Shown here one piece after another: positions 22,060 to 33,224 of a DNA stretch of 64,000 nt. The stretch spans positions 50,634,363-50,698,362 of the forward strand of contig CM036756.1 in the NCBI GenBank assembly GCA_020796225.1, given 5' to 3'. Numbering within the stretch: position 1 is the stretch's first letter; each line of letters starts with the position of its first letter. Below the pieces are notes generated by a model that worked only from the letters and a program-made list of their open reading frames with translations, made no database searches and had not been told where the DNA came from. The DNA comes from Arion vulgaris. Taxonomy: Eukaryota > Mollusca > Gastropoda > Stylommatophora > Arionidae. The position numbers and the translations under genes are program-made.

Positions 22060-23280
22060 TATCTATTTGTGCGAGGACATCACGTGTTAGGACTTTTACA
22101 TCACGAAGTTTGAAAGTCTTGTTTACTTCTGCAACTTGACCTTTGACTGCAGCCCACACAAGTTCAATGGGATTGAGATGTGAATGGTAAGGTGGTAATC
22201 GAAGAGAAGTGTGGCCGTGCTCAGCAATGACTTTATCGATTATAAAATCTTTGACTTCTTAGTCTGTCTCACCAGTTGCAACAACTCAGTTTTGAAATTG
22301 TTGCAACAAAACGATATATTTTCTTTTGCAAGCCACGCCATGATGTCTTGTTTTGTGCTTGATGAGGTGGGAATTTTGTCTACATGCACCACTACATTAT
22401 GATAGGAAGCATTGTCCATTACAATACACGACGGCCTATCCAGAGCAGGCAGAAGTGTGTTCGCTAACCAATCTCTGAAAATAAGTCCGTTCATTTCGGT
22501 GTGGTAGTCCCTACCATCTGTAGACAGTGCTTGGAAAATAAGTTCTGCGCCACTGACAAGACCATTTGCTTTGCTGCCTGCATGACCTATCACAATGCGT
22601 TGTCCCTTGCTGCTTGGAATTTCCCTTTTCTTAGTTCCGTCTAGTGATTGCCATTCTTTATCAAACGTATGGTGTGCATTTACCCACGATTCATCCAGAT
22701 ATACAATATCGTAACCTTCCGTCCTACGCTCCCGTATCTCCCGCAGATATTTGCATCGTGCAGCTATCAGATGCATTTTCTCACAAACTATATTCCGACC
22801 TGTACTAGATTTCAGAAAAGTGAAACCGCTGCACCTAACAACTCTCCATAAGGCGGTTTTAGATATATCAATATCACATTGAATTCGCAGACGTGATTTC
22901 AATTTACGTAGTGTAACCACATCATTGGTCTTAAACATTTTATGAATCTCTCTCACAATAACATCTTTATCGAAATCGTCAGTTTTCCGTTTCCGGCCTT
23001 TTCTGTGTTCATCACTACAGTCCTGTTCTATCCAACGACAAAATGACATTCTACTTATACCAAGAGCATGTTGTGTTCCCCTCTTCGGTCTTGTAAGTTG
23101 TAATATAAGCCACCACGTCTGGCTTCTCTACAGAAGTAGCTATACAGTTGTGCAGTCACCTTCTGCATGGTAGTGAATTTACACTTCAAACTCATTTCTA
23201 ATACTGATAATAAAATAGTACCTTTCGCTTCAAGTAATGCAAATAAATGGTTTGTGACACGCCAATGACAATCTTTCACA
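22060..23280 (-). pseudogene. Mariner-type DDE transposase, two frameshifts
   Basis: The N-terminal piece at 23055-23279 (QLYSYFCREARRGGLYYN) shifts frame near 23060 into the 269-aa frame at 22240-23049. That frame has an HTH region (REIHKMFKTNDVVTLRKLKS) and the catalytic blocks YDIVYLDESWVNAHHT (first Asp, near 22700) and CIVMDNASYHN (second Asp, near 22420). A second frameshift near 22262 leads to YHSHLNPIELVWAAVKGQV with the third acidic residue, Glu, near 22165. A stop follows at about 22065. The DDE_3-like layout is complete but the gene is dead. Confidence 0.88.
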
Positions 23281-23600
23281 TACAGTGTGAAATTATTAAT
23301 TCGCGGATTCCCGATTTTAACTACTGCTGAATTGCACGTGGAGCGCGCATTGGCATCTTGACGTCAATACTTCACTTTCATACCGTTAACATTCTAAAAT
23401 CATATCAAATCAACATCGATTGTTAAATTAGTAATAACATATAATTCAAATCTTACATAACTAAAGTTTTGGGTGGGCGAAAAATACTTTTGGAACGTCG
23501 TCACTGTTACCTATCTAAAAATATAAAAATCAAGAATTTCTGTCAAGTGGATGATTTTATATCGGTCGGTAAAGATGATCACGAATTTTGGAACGAACTA

Positions 23601-23670
23601 TAATCGCGAAGGTTTCATAGCGTCATGTGAAAACATCTTGTGGCAATTCAGACACATTGGTAATGCCTTG
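23601..23670 (-). pseudogene. hAT BED zinc finger, first half
   Basis: The minus strand reads ALPMCLNCHKMFSHDAMKPS, containing the C-x2-C half of a BED zinc finger. The His half (VHLSKIH) lies across the mariner, at about 20820 on the same strand. With the mariner and one TA removed, the two halves are in frame. This shows that the hAT transposase was already present when the mariner arrived. Confidence 0.87.
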
Positions 23671-23955
23671 TTTGTGGGTGATTGAATAAAACAGATTTCA
23701 AATACTCGACATCATATTGTCTGCATGTTCTCTTTGATTCCGACACAACATGCATAGTTTATGTCTATTGCACTATTCGTCATTGCTCGTGCACAGGGGG
23801 TTCGATTGACTTTGAATTTTCAGCTTAAGGGTGGCGGATGGTCCTCAACACCCCTAAAAATTAATTTTCAACCTAACGCCCCTTCCAACTTCTCAGCACC
23901 CCCATCCCCTGTGGGCGGAAGCGCCCGCTGGGAACCTACACTCTAAACGAACCAA
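23671..23955 (-). other. hAT 5' non-coding end
   Basis: This holds the GC-rich outer end of the hAT element, with CGCCC/GGGCG-rich text near 23900-23930 and the terminal TAGGTTCCCAGCG complement. No promoter was recognised. Confidence 0.5.
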
Positions 23956-23959
23956 ACAT

Positions 23960-24325
23960 TATAATGAACAGATGGCAGCAATACTTTAATGAACTTCTCT
24001 ACCTACAACAAGAGGACCAATTCAACACTCAAGAAAGCACAATAAACGTTACTGCAGAGCTAGAACCAAGTATAACACTTTCAGAAATTAGAAATGCTGT
24101 TAACATGCCCCCACTCCTCTAACAAAACACCAGGCCCTGACAATATCCTGCCAACATACTCAAAGCAACTAAAGAGGTTGGAATAAGCTGGCTACATAGT
24201 CTATTCAACCAAGTCTGGATCACACTGGAAACACCTGAAGATTGGCAGAATGCAACATTAGTTCCCATCTGAAAGAAGAAAGGTAGCAAAAGGGATTGTA
24301 TGAAATATAGAGGAATATGCGACCT
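23960..24325 (+). pseudogene. LINE-M reverse transcriptase N-terminal fragment
   Basis: Plus-strand frames give NRWQQYFNELLYLQQED near 23970, then LHSLFNQVWITLETPEDWQN and KKKGSKRDCMKYRGI near 24190-24320. This is the usual RT entry (W..YF..L ... P..W......P..KKG....C.NYRGI). It stops at the start of a LINE-A2 copy. Confidence 0.8.
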
Positions 24326-24329
24326 CAAT

Positions 24330-25115
24330 TTCAGACTGCTTTCACCGTTATTACATCTATTAAGAAAAACTGCGTACAAAATAATCATCTATCCCTGATT
24401 AACGTGGAGGTGGAGGCCCTCTTGAATGACATCATCAATGATACAGATATGGCTATTTAAACCGATGGTTCAGTCATTCGCCCACAATGCTGTGCGTGGG
24501 CTTTTTCAGCACGCTCAGGAGGAAAAATAATAAGAGAAACCAGTGGGGCCTAAGCAACAACCACAAGTAGTTTGACAATGGAGGTTCGGGCGGTTACGGA
24601 GGTGGTGAACTGGTTAGCATCTCACAACTACTTTTGTGTTTTCATACTCAGTGACTCCATGAGCATGATTCGTAAAGTCGAATCAGGAATGGTGAGACGC
24701 AACTGGGTGGAGGTACTGGTGCAGACAATGATCAGAGAAATTACCTACATTTTTGTCCCTGGGCACGCAGGAGTTAGGGGTAATGAACGAGCTGATAGAT
24801 TGGCTGGCTTGGCTACAATATCAGAGGGAGATGCCATGGATCGAAATGACATTCTTCACGCATTGAGAGTCTTTCCGAACAGAGGAGTTCCAGGGCTCTG
24901 AATCCCACTCGCTGACCAGATTGAAAGAGATGGGTGTCAATATTGGTGCAGCCGAAAAGAACGACATACTAAATATGCAAGAAGATTGATTAATCAACAT
25001 CGAACTGGTGTGCTGGGTCGTTGGACGCTGCTGGATTTGCTGAGGCGGAGATCGGAGCACCTATGGACATGTCCGGAATGCTATGATGATAGTCCTCATA
25101 TAACTGATAACTGAT
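24330..25115 (+). mobile_element. LINE-A2 RNase H copy
   Basis: This is the plus-strand counterpart of 9675-10855. RNase H text runs from a degraded TDGSVI (near 24462) through FILSDSMSMIRKVESG near 24640 to the VPGHAGVRGNERADRLAGLA block near 24755. It then shifts frame to HLWTCPE near 25055, an H..C knuckle. The tail is ATAACTGATAACTGATAG near 25100. One stop and one frameshift in RNase H make it inactive. Confidence 0.88.
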
Positions 25116-25159
25116 AGAGGAATAGCGCTACTGAATCACGCCGGAGAAATATTCTTTAA

Positions 25160-26340
25160 GGTACTGAAAAAAGGCTGCGCCATATCATCAAGCCACAGAT
25201 TAACGACTCAGAAATGGGATTATGAAAGAATAGAAGCTGAACGGACACATTATTCGCCCTCAGGTAGTGAGTGGAAAGGACTGTCGAATATAACAAACAC
25301 CTGCACGTCGAGTTTGTAGACCAGGAAAAAGGGTTCAACTGCATAGACAGAAACAAGTTGTGGAAAGTATTGTCAATCTATAAAGTTAGCATCCACCTAA
25401 TTACTCTATGCAAGAGCCTCTGTATAAATAGCCTGTGTATGATTAGAACAAACACAGGACTATCAGAAAAGTTCTATGTATGGTCAGGAGTAAGACAATG
25501 ATTCGCACTATCACCGCTGCTGTTCATCACATATATCGATCAAATCTGTAAAATAGCTAACACCAGTGAAGGAAACAACCTTGGAAACTTTCATATTAAT
25601 TTATTTTTTCAGACGATCAGGTAATCATATCAGCAACAGAGGAACAGCAACACATTAACAGGCCCCAGTTAACATTCAATGAATACAATATGAGAATAAA
25701 CATCAACAAAACCAAAGTAGTGACATTAGCTAGAGACGACAACACTACCAGTATCTCCATCGATAAACGCCCATTAAAACAAGTCAAAGACTTTACATAC
25801 CGAGGAGAATTTTTTCAGCAAACGCAGGAATAACTAATGAAATCCAACATAGATGCAACAAAACAAATCAAATAATAGGACAAATGGTGCAAATTTTAAA
25901 ATGCAAACATTTCACCATGAGCACAAAAAGAGCATTGTTCAACACAGTCTTTCTTCCAACATTATGCTATCAGCCAAACCTGGACACTGACATCAAATGA
26001 TAGAAGAAAACTAATCATGACAGAAATGAAGTGTCCACGCAGAATGCTGGGAATAACAAGAAGATACCGGTTTATAAATGAAGACATCAAGGAAAAGGTG
26101 GGTATAACATCAGTACTGAACTTCGTCAAGTAACAACAAATTAAATGGTTTGACCACATAAGCAGATTACCAACAGACAGTGGGCCGCAAAGAGCAATGT
26201 TTCTCCGATACAGGGGATACAAAGCAAAAGGGACTGCCACGCAAAAGTGGACCTCAGAGATAACAGTGGTGATGAAAGACCGGAATTGCTTGTCATAACG
26301 CATCTATAGAGACTGGCAGTTTGCTCAGTCGCATCAATTC
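25160..26340 (+). pseudogene. LINE-M reverse transcriptase C-terminal half
   Basis: Plus-strand frames in order: NTCTSSL (near 25300), motif-C-like FSDDQVIISATEEQQ near 25605, RININKTKVVTLARDD near 25690, MTEMKCPRRMLGITRRYRF near 26020, and IKWFDHISRLPTDSGPQRAM near 26145. This is an RTE-like RT without RNase H. The catalytic box reads SDD instead of ADD. Many stops are present. Confidence 0.8.
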
Positions 26341-27000
26341 AACAATAGACATCTACTTATAGCTACTCTATAAATATTTTCTAGTAAATATTGTTGTGAA
26401 TACTTAACAGAATAATTACTTTATTTTTTATTGTAGTCTGACATAAGGGTGGAGCGCACATCCAGCACGCATAGAGACTACGTCCCTGGCATTTATCCGT
26501 ATCACTTTTTTCTATGCTACAAAATACTGAAGAAACTCCTGCTCCATTCCTGTTATTGTTGTAAATAGGGCACCTGATGAGTCAAATAAATTTGGAAAGG
26601 ACTTTATTGTAGTCTTCCTTTTTATTCTCTGATGCTACTGCCAGAATTTGGATAATGACTTCTCACCTCACTCCTGGCTTCATTTGTCAATTCCTTAAAC
26701 CAGTAGTGACTGTATCTGACAGTTGACTTCTCAGCCACTTTATATTTCTTCCTTTCCCTTAATCCTGGGTTGCTTCACAAGGTTAGGATAAGAATAAATT
26801 TATGGAATAGGCTCCTAAACTCTTTCTGTATGCAGTAATTTCCTCAGTTGTACACGGTTAATTCAAGAGAGGCAAAAAGAAAGCATTAACAAAATAAAAA
26901 ATGTAACTACTCGTTAATAAATAAACATATACATATCTTCTTCTTCCAACGTTTTCAGACATCGATTTGTATACTTTTAAAGTAGTTAGTGATCAACCGG
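26341..27000. other. MSH3 intron, no feature seen
   Basis: AT-rich sequence with no recognised repeat family or coding similarity. Confidence 0.5.
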
Positions 27001-27004
27001 AGTC

Positions 27005-27320
27005 TCCTCCTTCTTCTTCTTTGCGTTCGTTCTTTACGACCAATTTTAATCACTCTTTGTGATATGTTTGATCTTTGCCAAGAACATGTATACGTTGCAC
27101 ATTGATTTGGTAGGCCCCTAAACGCATAGACTTCTACATGCTTAGGACATGTGCATCCGATTTCAGCCAAACCTCCTTAGACGCCTCTTACAACATGCGA
27201 GGCAGATAACAGTGGTTCTATTCTTTACACCCCAAATTTGGGGTGTAAAGAATAGACCCACTGTTACCCGCCACACATTTCGTAAGAGGTTTGGGCCCCG
27301 GTAATCACACGGGAAATACA
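27005..27320 (-). mobile_element. SINE-L copy 3 with a 54-bp inverted internal duplication
   Basis: Minus-strand SINE-L with its TTC/AAG tail at 27010-27025. The body runs to 27236, and the head (GGGCCCCGGTAATCAC) lies at 27294-27309. Between body and head, 27237-27290 is an inverted copy of 27182-27236. This creates a near-perfect palindrome centred on CCAAATTTGG at 27232-27241. Confidence 0.85.
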
Positions 27321-29242
27321 AAACAAATTTGACATACTTATGGCGGCTCAAGAGGACATGACATCTGACGAACTGGCAACACAGGCAAGAGATATATTAC
27401 TCTCCACCGCACAAAACATCATACCCAGGAAAGTATACAAGAAACAGGTCTACATAACTGAAAAAACACTGAAGCTAATTGAAGAAAGAAGAAAGCGAAA
27501 ACAAACAGGGTTAAAACGAAACAGCACTGAATATAAAAACTGCTCAAGAGAAGTCAAGAAAGAAATCTGAAAAGACAAGAAACAACACATAGTTCACCTC
27601 ATGCAATAAAATTGATGAATTAAGAAAACAAGGGAAAGAGAGAGAAATGTACAACGAAATTAATATAATGACACGTGACTTCAGCCCATCAATACAAGTC
27701 ATAAACGATAACAATGGCAAAACATTAACAGAAAAGAAAGATGTACTAGAAAGATGGCATGAGTACTGCAGAAACATGTATGAAGACACATCTAAAAATC
27801 CACATAAGATAATAACAGAAAGTGAAGAGACAGAACCAGAGCCCATGTTGGATGAAGTGTGCCTGGCCATCAAAAGCCTGAAGAGAGGGAAGTCACCAGG
27901 GTGCGATGATATACCAGCGGAATTGATTCAAGCAGGTGGGGAGGCCAGTGTTCGGGTATATCATAAATTGTGCACAAAGATATGGAATAGCTCCTCCTGG
28001 CCAAAGGAATGGAAAAGATCAGTATTTATACCTATTCCAAATAAGGGAAACATGAAACTATGCACCAACTACAGAACTATTGCCCTTATAAGTCACGCCA
28101 GCAAAATCCTACTAAAAATCATAACGAAGAGGATGGAACAAAAATTAGAAGATTAAATACACGAAACACAAGCAGGTTTCAGAAGAGGTAGAGGCACTAG
28201 AGATCATATTTGTAGTATGAGACTCATTATCGAGAAATGCAGAGAATACAACATAGACCTGCATGCATGTTTCATAGGCTATAGCAAGGCTTTCGACCAT
28301 ATACAACACCAGAAAATGTGGAACATCATGAAAGACATGCACTTTCCAACACACATAATACAACTCATAGAATCTCTATACCACGAACAACAGGCAACCA
28401 TTAAAATAGGAGGTGAAATAGCTGAATGGTTCGAGATTCAAAAGGGTGTACGACAGGAATGTATTTTGTCACCATATTTATTCAACATATATGCGGAGAA
28501 CATCATGAGGAATGTAAAAGACGATGCCAACTATGTGAATTACGACCCTCTCACTATAGGCGACAAATGCATACCAGAGCTTAGATACGCAGACGATACA
28601 GTATTATTATCCACCAGCAAAGGTTTGGAAAACCTAATCATGATGACCAAGAAACATAGTGAAGACCAACATCTATATTTGAATACACAAAAACAAAAAT
28701 CATGTCAACTGACAAAGCAAAAGGCTCACCTAACATCCAAGTAAACAATGAAGAACTACAATGTGTAGAGAGCTACGAATATCTGGGCTCAATAATTAAC
28801 AATAAAGGTGACTGCTCCAAAGAGATCTCAAGAAGATTGGCAATAGCAATCAAGAAGTTAAACACAATGAAGAACATGTGGCAAAGCACCTGCAAAATAC
28901 TAAAATTAAAAATATTGAGAGCATGCATTTTCCCAGTGGCTACTTATGGTTGGGAATCATGGACTATTACACAAAAATTAAGAATGAAAATCCAGTCCTT
29001 CAAAACTAAATGCTACAGAAAGATCCTACAAATACCATGGACAGAAAAAGAAAGAACACTGATGTCCTGAAAGAACTAAATGTTAAAGAGAATTGGCTGA
29101 TAAACAACATACTATACAGAAAATTACATACTTTGGTCACATCAAGCGTCACGATGGCCTGGAAAGAACAATACGAGAGGGCAGGGTCCCAGAACGCAGA
29201 GGCAGACCAAGAAGAAGATGGCTACAAGATATTAAAGAAACC
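27321..29242 (+). mobile_element. RTE-C retrotransposon, large RT part
   Basis: Plus strand. Frames cover the linker (KFDILMAAQEDMTSDELATQ), RT entry (KRGKSPGCDDIPAELI near 27885), ETQAGFRRGRGTRDHICSMR near 28165, and motif A reading CFIGYSKAFDHI near 28270 (first Asp replaced by Gly). Motif B reads GVRQECILSPYLFNIY and motif C reads RYADDTVLLSTS near 28585. The thumb has YLGSIINNKGDCSKEISRRL. It is interrupted at 29243 by LINE-A1 and its 3' end resumes at 29969. The endonuclease domain is missing. A few stops and frameshifts remain. Confidence 0.92.
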
Positions 29243-29958
29243 CATGGCGTTGAATGCAGACGTCAAAGCCATTATCGATGAAAACTGCAATGCAGACGAC
29301 GCCGTGATTTACACGGATGGATCGGTAGTTCGTCACGAAAAGTCTGCATGGGCCTTCTCTGCAAGCTCATGTGGCAGAATGGTCAAGGAAGCCAGTGGTG
29401 CATTTAGTATGACAACAAGCAGCATGACAATGGAGGTACTGGCGGTGACCAATGCACTACTCTGGCTAGAGTCACAAAACTACACTCATGCGTGCATTCT
29501 GAGTGACTCATTGAGTATGATCCGAAAGGTGGAGGCCGGTTCGGTGCGCAGGCAATGGATTGAATCACTGCAGGCATCAACAATTTGTAGAATTACACTT
29601 GTCTTTGTTCCGGGGCACATGGGTGTCATTGGCAATGAGAGAGCAGACAGACTGGCTGGCTCTGCCGCTATATCAGAGGGCCAGCTCATGGACAGAGCTG
29701 ACATCGTGAACATAGAGCGTGGCCGCAGAGAAGACCTTCATCTAAACCAATCCACATCAACTACTAGATTGTGAGAACTGGGTTTGAAGATTGGTGTGGC
29801 AAGAAAAGAACGGTACAACAGGTATACGAGTCGGCTCATCAATCAAAATAGAACTGGTAGGTCAGTCGCTGGACGCTGTTGGAGATATTGCGAAGGAGAT
29901 CGGAGCACCTATGGACATGTCCGAGTGCAATGAAGATATTCCAAATTGAAACTGAAAC
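29243..29958 (+). mobile_element. LINE-A1 RNase H copy nested in RTE-C
   Basis: This 716-bp insertion has a 10-bp duplication, TAAAGAAACC, at 29233-29242 and 29959-29968. The open frame covers AVIYTDGSVVRHEKSAWAFS, ACILSDSLSMIRKVEAG and the VPGHMGVIGNERADRLAGSA block. The H..C knuckle follows in another frame near 29895. The tail is GAAACTGAAAC. All RNase H acidic positions look present, but RT is truncated away. Confidence 0.92.
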
Positions 29959-30075
29959 TAAAGAAACCATGAACATGACCGTCGACGAAGTGGGTGAACT
30001 GGTAAGAGACAGAGTGAATTTCAGATGTGTTGCAAAGAGAACAACGTTCTATTAAGGATACGCACCTTGATGATG
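29959..30075 (+). mobile_element. RTE-C 3' end after the nested insertion
   Basis: This continues RTE-C with VGELVRDRVNFRCVAKR and ends in the GATGAT-type tail CACCTTGATGATGA. The same end recurs at 30690-30706 (+) and at 51360-51380 (-). Confidence 0.9.
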
Positions 30076-30370
30076 AACCACACGGGCGAACCGTAGTCTA
30101 TGTACATCTCCGTATAGCTTGTCTTGGACTGATATGGGGATTGGCCATGTGTTTTCTCTCTGTTCCGTGTATGTTGGACATTCTTGCAGTATGTGTGTCT
30201 CTGTCATCTTGCTGGTAGCACATGTATATATGTCAGATGGGCCTATTTTATACTTGTTAAACAGATGGTGCCGCAGCCTATTGTGCCCTGTTCGTAGACG
30301 AAAAAGGACAACCTGTTCCTCTCTACTTAGTATCTTATTATATACTATTCAGAGGAAAACATAACAGCCT
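30076..30370 (-). pseudogene. LINE-B4 3' fragment (C-terminal knuckle)
   Basis: Minus-strand frames read REEQVVLFRLRTGHNRLRHH near 30300 and a knuckle-like TETHILQECPTYTEQRE near 30190. These match the C-terminal end of the LINE-B families. RNase H is not included. Confidence 0.8.
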
Positions 30371-30404
30371 ATTAGGATAACAAGGTTAAAAATAGTAGAA
30401 GTAA

Positions 30405-30706
30405 AACTAGAAAGAACACTGATGTCCTGAAAGAACTAAATGTTAAAGAGAATTGGCTGATAAACAACATACTATACAGAAAAATTACATACTTTGGTCA
30501 CACCAAGCGTAACGATGGCCTGGAAAGAACAATACTAGAGGGCAGGGTCCCAGGACGCAGAGGCAGACCAAGAAGAAGATGGCTACAAGATATTAAAGAA
30601 ACCATGAACATGACCATCAACGAAGTGGGTGAACTGGCAAGAGACAGAGTGAATTTCAGATGTGCTGCAAAGAGAGCAAAGTCCTATAAAGGATACGCAC
30701 CTTGAG
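30405..30706 (+). mobile_element. RTE-C 3' fragment
   Basis: Short plus-strand copy of the RTE-C C-terminus (ELNVKENWLINNILYRK near 30433; GRRGRPRRRWLQDI near 30555). It ends at CACCTTGAGGATGA. It is about 95% similar by eye to 29050-29230 and 29969-30075. Confidence 0.88.
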
Positions 30707-31190
30707 GATGAAAATTAGAAAAACTTATATAAGGGGAAACAAATCGAATGGCGCAGTGTACTGCGAATGGCGCTCAACAGGAATACGCTGTGGCGCAGTG
30801 TGCGGCGATTGGCGGGAAAAGAGTTAAGTACGCTTTGTATATGGTGTCTTTCACTGTCTCTGTTATATCTTAGTACACCTTTTGCATTGGTAACATTTTG
30901 CCTTTTATCCGCTGTATCTGAATAGCAGTGCCCTTTGAGGCACTGTCTGTTTGTACTCTGGTTATGCGGCTGAACCATTTCATTTGTTATTTTATGATAA
31001 ACTGGTTGTTGTACCTACTGTTTCCTAATGTCTTCATTTCTAAGCGTCTAATTTACTACTATCATTTGATATAAACGTCCAGTTTTGGGGCTGATAGCAT
31101 AATTTCGGAAGAAAGACTGAGTTGTAGAATGCTCTTTTAGTATTCATGGTGACATATTTGCAGTTCTAAATTTGTGGCATTTGTCCTATG
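30707..31190. other. MSH3 intron, no feature seen
   Basis: No coding similarity was recognised. A short imperfect direct repeat around AATGGCGCAGTGT lies near 30748-30815. Confidence 0.45.
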
Positions 31191-31194
31191 ATTC

Positions 31195-32035
31195 TATTTG
31201 CTTTATTTCATTTTTTGGGACAGAGTCACCTTAAGTCCAATATCCAGTCATTTTGGCACTGCCCAGTGTGGCCGTCGGCGTTGCAATACGTGTGCTTATG
31301 TGATACAGACTCGTACTGTACCTTTTCCTTTAGCCAAGTTTGTTATTGAAGATGGTTTTACATGCGAGTCCCGTAATCTTATCTATACCATTACCTGCAC
31401 AAGGCTTATATCAGCGAGATAGGCAAAGGCTCGGTGAACGATTCACCCAACACTTGCACGATATACACCAATGCTCTGTGACCCTGTAGCCACCCATTTC
31501 AATGATACTGGCCATTTAGGAGCTCACGATGTCCAGGTCACAGCCATCCGATCATGTTCCTCGGATGATTGTAGTCGATTTGCTCTGAAGAATCGGTTTA
31601 TTTTGTTGTATGTTACTTTGTGACCATTTGAACTCAACGCCTTACATTCCTATGCTTCTTAGTACTTTCTCTTCTCATGCCTTGTAATCTTATATGTGCA
31701 TATGTTGCATGTATATAAGCTATATATTTACTTGATTTTTAAAATTGTTTCTCTTCTTTTCTACTTCTAGTTTTTATGTGTGTTTTTGTGTTACATTTAT
31801 TTCGTTATCGTTTGATTCCCAGATTTTCATTAGTAATGTTTGAATGTCTCCGTATGTAGTAGTCCATATGTAGTGTTTTTTTTAAATTTGTCACTCCTAT
31901 TGTTAGTTTGCTTGATAAAGACCTTTTGGTCGAAACGTTGCTGTATATTGTCATTGTTTTTGTAATTTGTAAAACTACAGTACTTTGTTATTACATGTTT
32001 TGCAATTCTACATAGTTTTACTGCAGTCTCCATCT
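31195..32035 (+). mobile_element. Penelope-like element, GIY-YIG end and 3' UTR
   Basis: Plus-strand frames read CNTCAYVIQTRTVPFPLAKF and DGFTCESRNLIYTITC near 31290-31400, then a frameshifted GIY-YIG tail (VATHFNDTGHLGAHDVQVTA near 31490). This is the C-terminal endonuclease region of Penelope-like elements. The UTR contains TTGATAAAGACC..GGTCGAAACG near 31912-31937 and ends CTACATAGTTTTACTGCAGT. The RT domain is missing. Confidence 0.88.
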
Positions 32036-32159
32036 ATATTCTAAATAAGACCTAAAGCTATAAAAAAAAGACCTTTATTTTCCTTATATCAAAATAATAG
32101 ATTTCTATTCTAAATTTGTTGTCAATTATATTTTTTTTTAAATCTAATTTCTTAACTAA

Positions 32160-33110
32160 ATAGTGTATCATTTTAAGTTGTCACTGTCATTTGCAGAATT
32201 ACAATAAACATTTACATACATTTTGAAATTATCAAACACAAATGATCCGCTTTTGTCACTTAGCATGATTTTGTTCTGAGAAAAACTGCTTTCAACTTCA
32301 CAAGAAGTAATTGTGTATATTTAAAAAATGTTAAATCACTAGTAAATTCTAGTTCATCTTTTTCGAAAGTTGTCAGTTTGTCAATACTGTTCATAATCTT
32401 GCAGATTGTTGAATATCCTTCATTTTTACAGAGTACACTGTGTAGTTTTGCAAACACTTTGCTACCTACCATGCCATGGGCAAAATGCAACTCACTCGCA
32501 ACGTTTTTCACAAGATTAAATCTCACACCTGATGTTTCAAGTTGAATGATTGTTATTGCTAGGTTGCTGAAATAAGAACTGATATAGGCGGCGGAGTTTC
32601 CAAATAAGGTATTGCTTGGAAATAGCGACTTGGCAACTTTGATTGAGAAAGCGTCATCATCGCTGAAACTTTGAACGCTGAATGCAACTTTCTCAAATAC
32701 AAAATAGTTGATGCAGTTATAAAATGAGGCTGGGACACCAAGGATGCCATTTTTTAAAATTTCTGCACTCGCAGTGACGTTTTGATGAATATATTTTTCA
32801 CATTAGATATTAGCTTGTCCACATCGGTATTGTTTCCACCAATTTTTTCAGCAATCTTGTGCAATGAAAGTTAGGTGCTCTATTTTTAGATATAGCAATT
32901 ACAAACCGTTGCCTACTTTTACCATGTATGAAGCTACATCTGTTATTAGAAGTAGAACATTTTCTCTTTTCACCCATCTGACCACAGTAGGTTTACAGCA
33001 CTCTTAGAACAATGATAGTGGGTTGGTTAGTACTCTCCAACATTTCACAAGTAGAAATGTTTCTTGAAGACTTTCTTCTCTTGAAAGTCCAATAACGACT
33101 TACCTTAGTA
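32160..33110 (-). pseudogene. Second hAT-like transposase relic
   Basis: Minus-strand frames in order: ENVLLLITDVASYMVKVGNG near 32960 (DDE-core-like LLLxTDAAxYMxKAGxxL), ELHFAHGMVGSKVFAKL near 32480, and ITSCEVESSFSQNKIMLSDK then FDNFKMYVNVYCN near 32200-32310. The last is a hAT dimerisation signature. The layout recalls CGGBP1-like or DUF659-type hAT proteins. Frameshifts split it at least four times. It is unrelated in sequence to the ZBED-type copy. Confidence 0.75.
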
Positions 33111-33224
33111 CCTCTGTTGAAAATCTGGTTGTTATCAATGGAGACACATATCTTGTTAACTAATCTATACAAGAATTTATCTTATTTAGGACTTCTTGAC
33201 AACCTGCAGTCACATAGTTTTTAC

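Larger units (their letters stand above)
20838..23600 (-). mobile_element. Tc1/mariner-type (IS630-like) transposon with TIRs and TA duplication
   Basis: Inverted termini of about 26 bp match across 2.76 kb. The left end starts TAGTTGCTCCAAAATTCGTG at 20838. The right end is the complement of TAGTTCGTTCCAAAATTCGT, ending at 23600. Each end is flanked by TA (20836-20837 and 23601-23602), the standard target of this superfamily. A minus-strand DDE transposase lies inside (22060-23280), and a LINE-D copy is nested at 21103-21755. The insertion falls within the BED zinc finger of the hAT element. Confidence 0.9.
13669..23938 (-). mobile_element. ZBED-type hAT transposon, split by five insertions
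   Basis: A minus-strand hAT element of roughly 3 kb is stretched to 10.3 kb. Its ends carry short matching inverted termini, TAGGCTCCCAACC at 13669 and the complement TAGGTTCCCAGCG ending at 23938, as in hAT elements. I could not confirm the 8-bp target duplication. Coding blocks of one ZBED5-like transposase occur in order on the minus strand at about 23600-23665, 20685-20835, 20019-20075, 17206-18135 and 13870-14195. They are separated by mariner, LINE-D, LINE-B3, SINE-L and LINE-B2 insertions. Stops and frameshifts inside the blocks show it is dead. Confidence 0.8.

Noticed and set aside
22240..23049. Intact host gene of 269 aa
   Set aside because: It is the middle part of a DDE transposase with frameshifts at both ends, inside TIRs and TA duplications.
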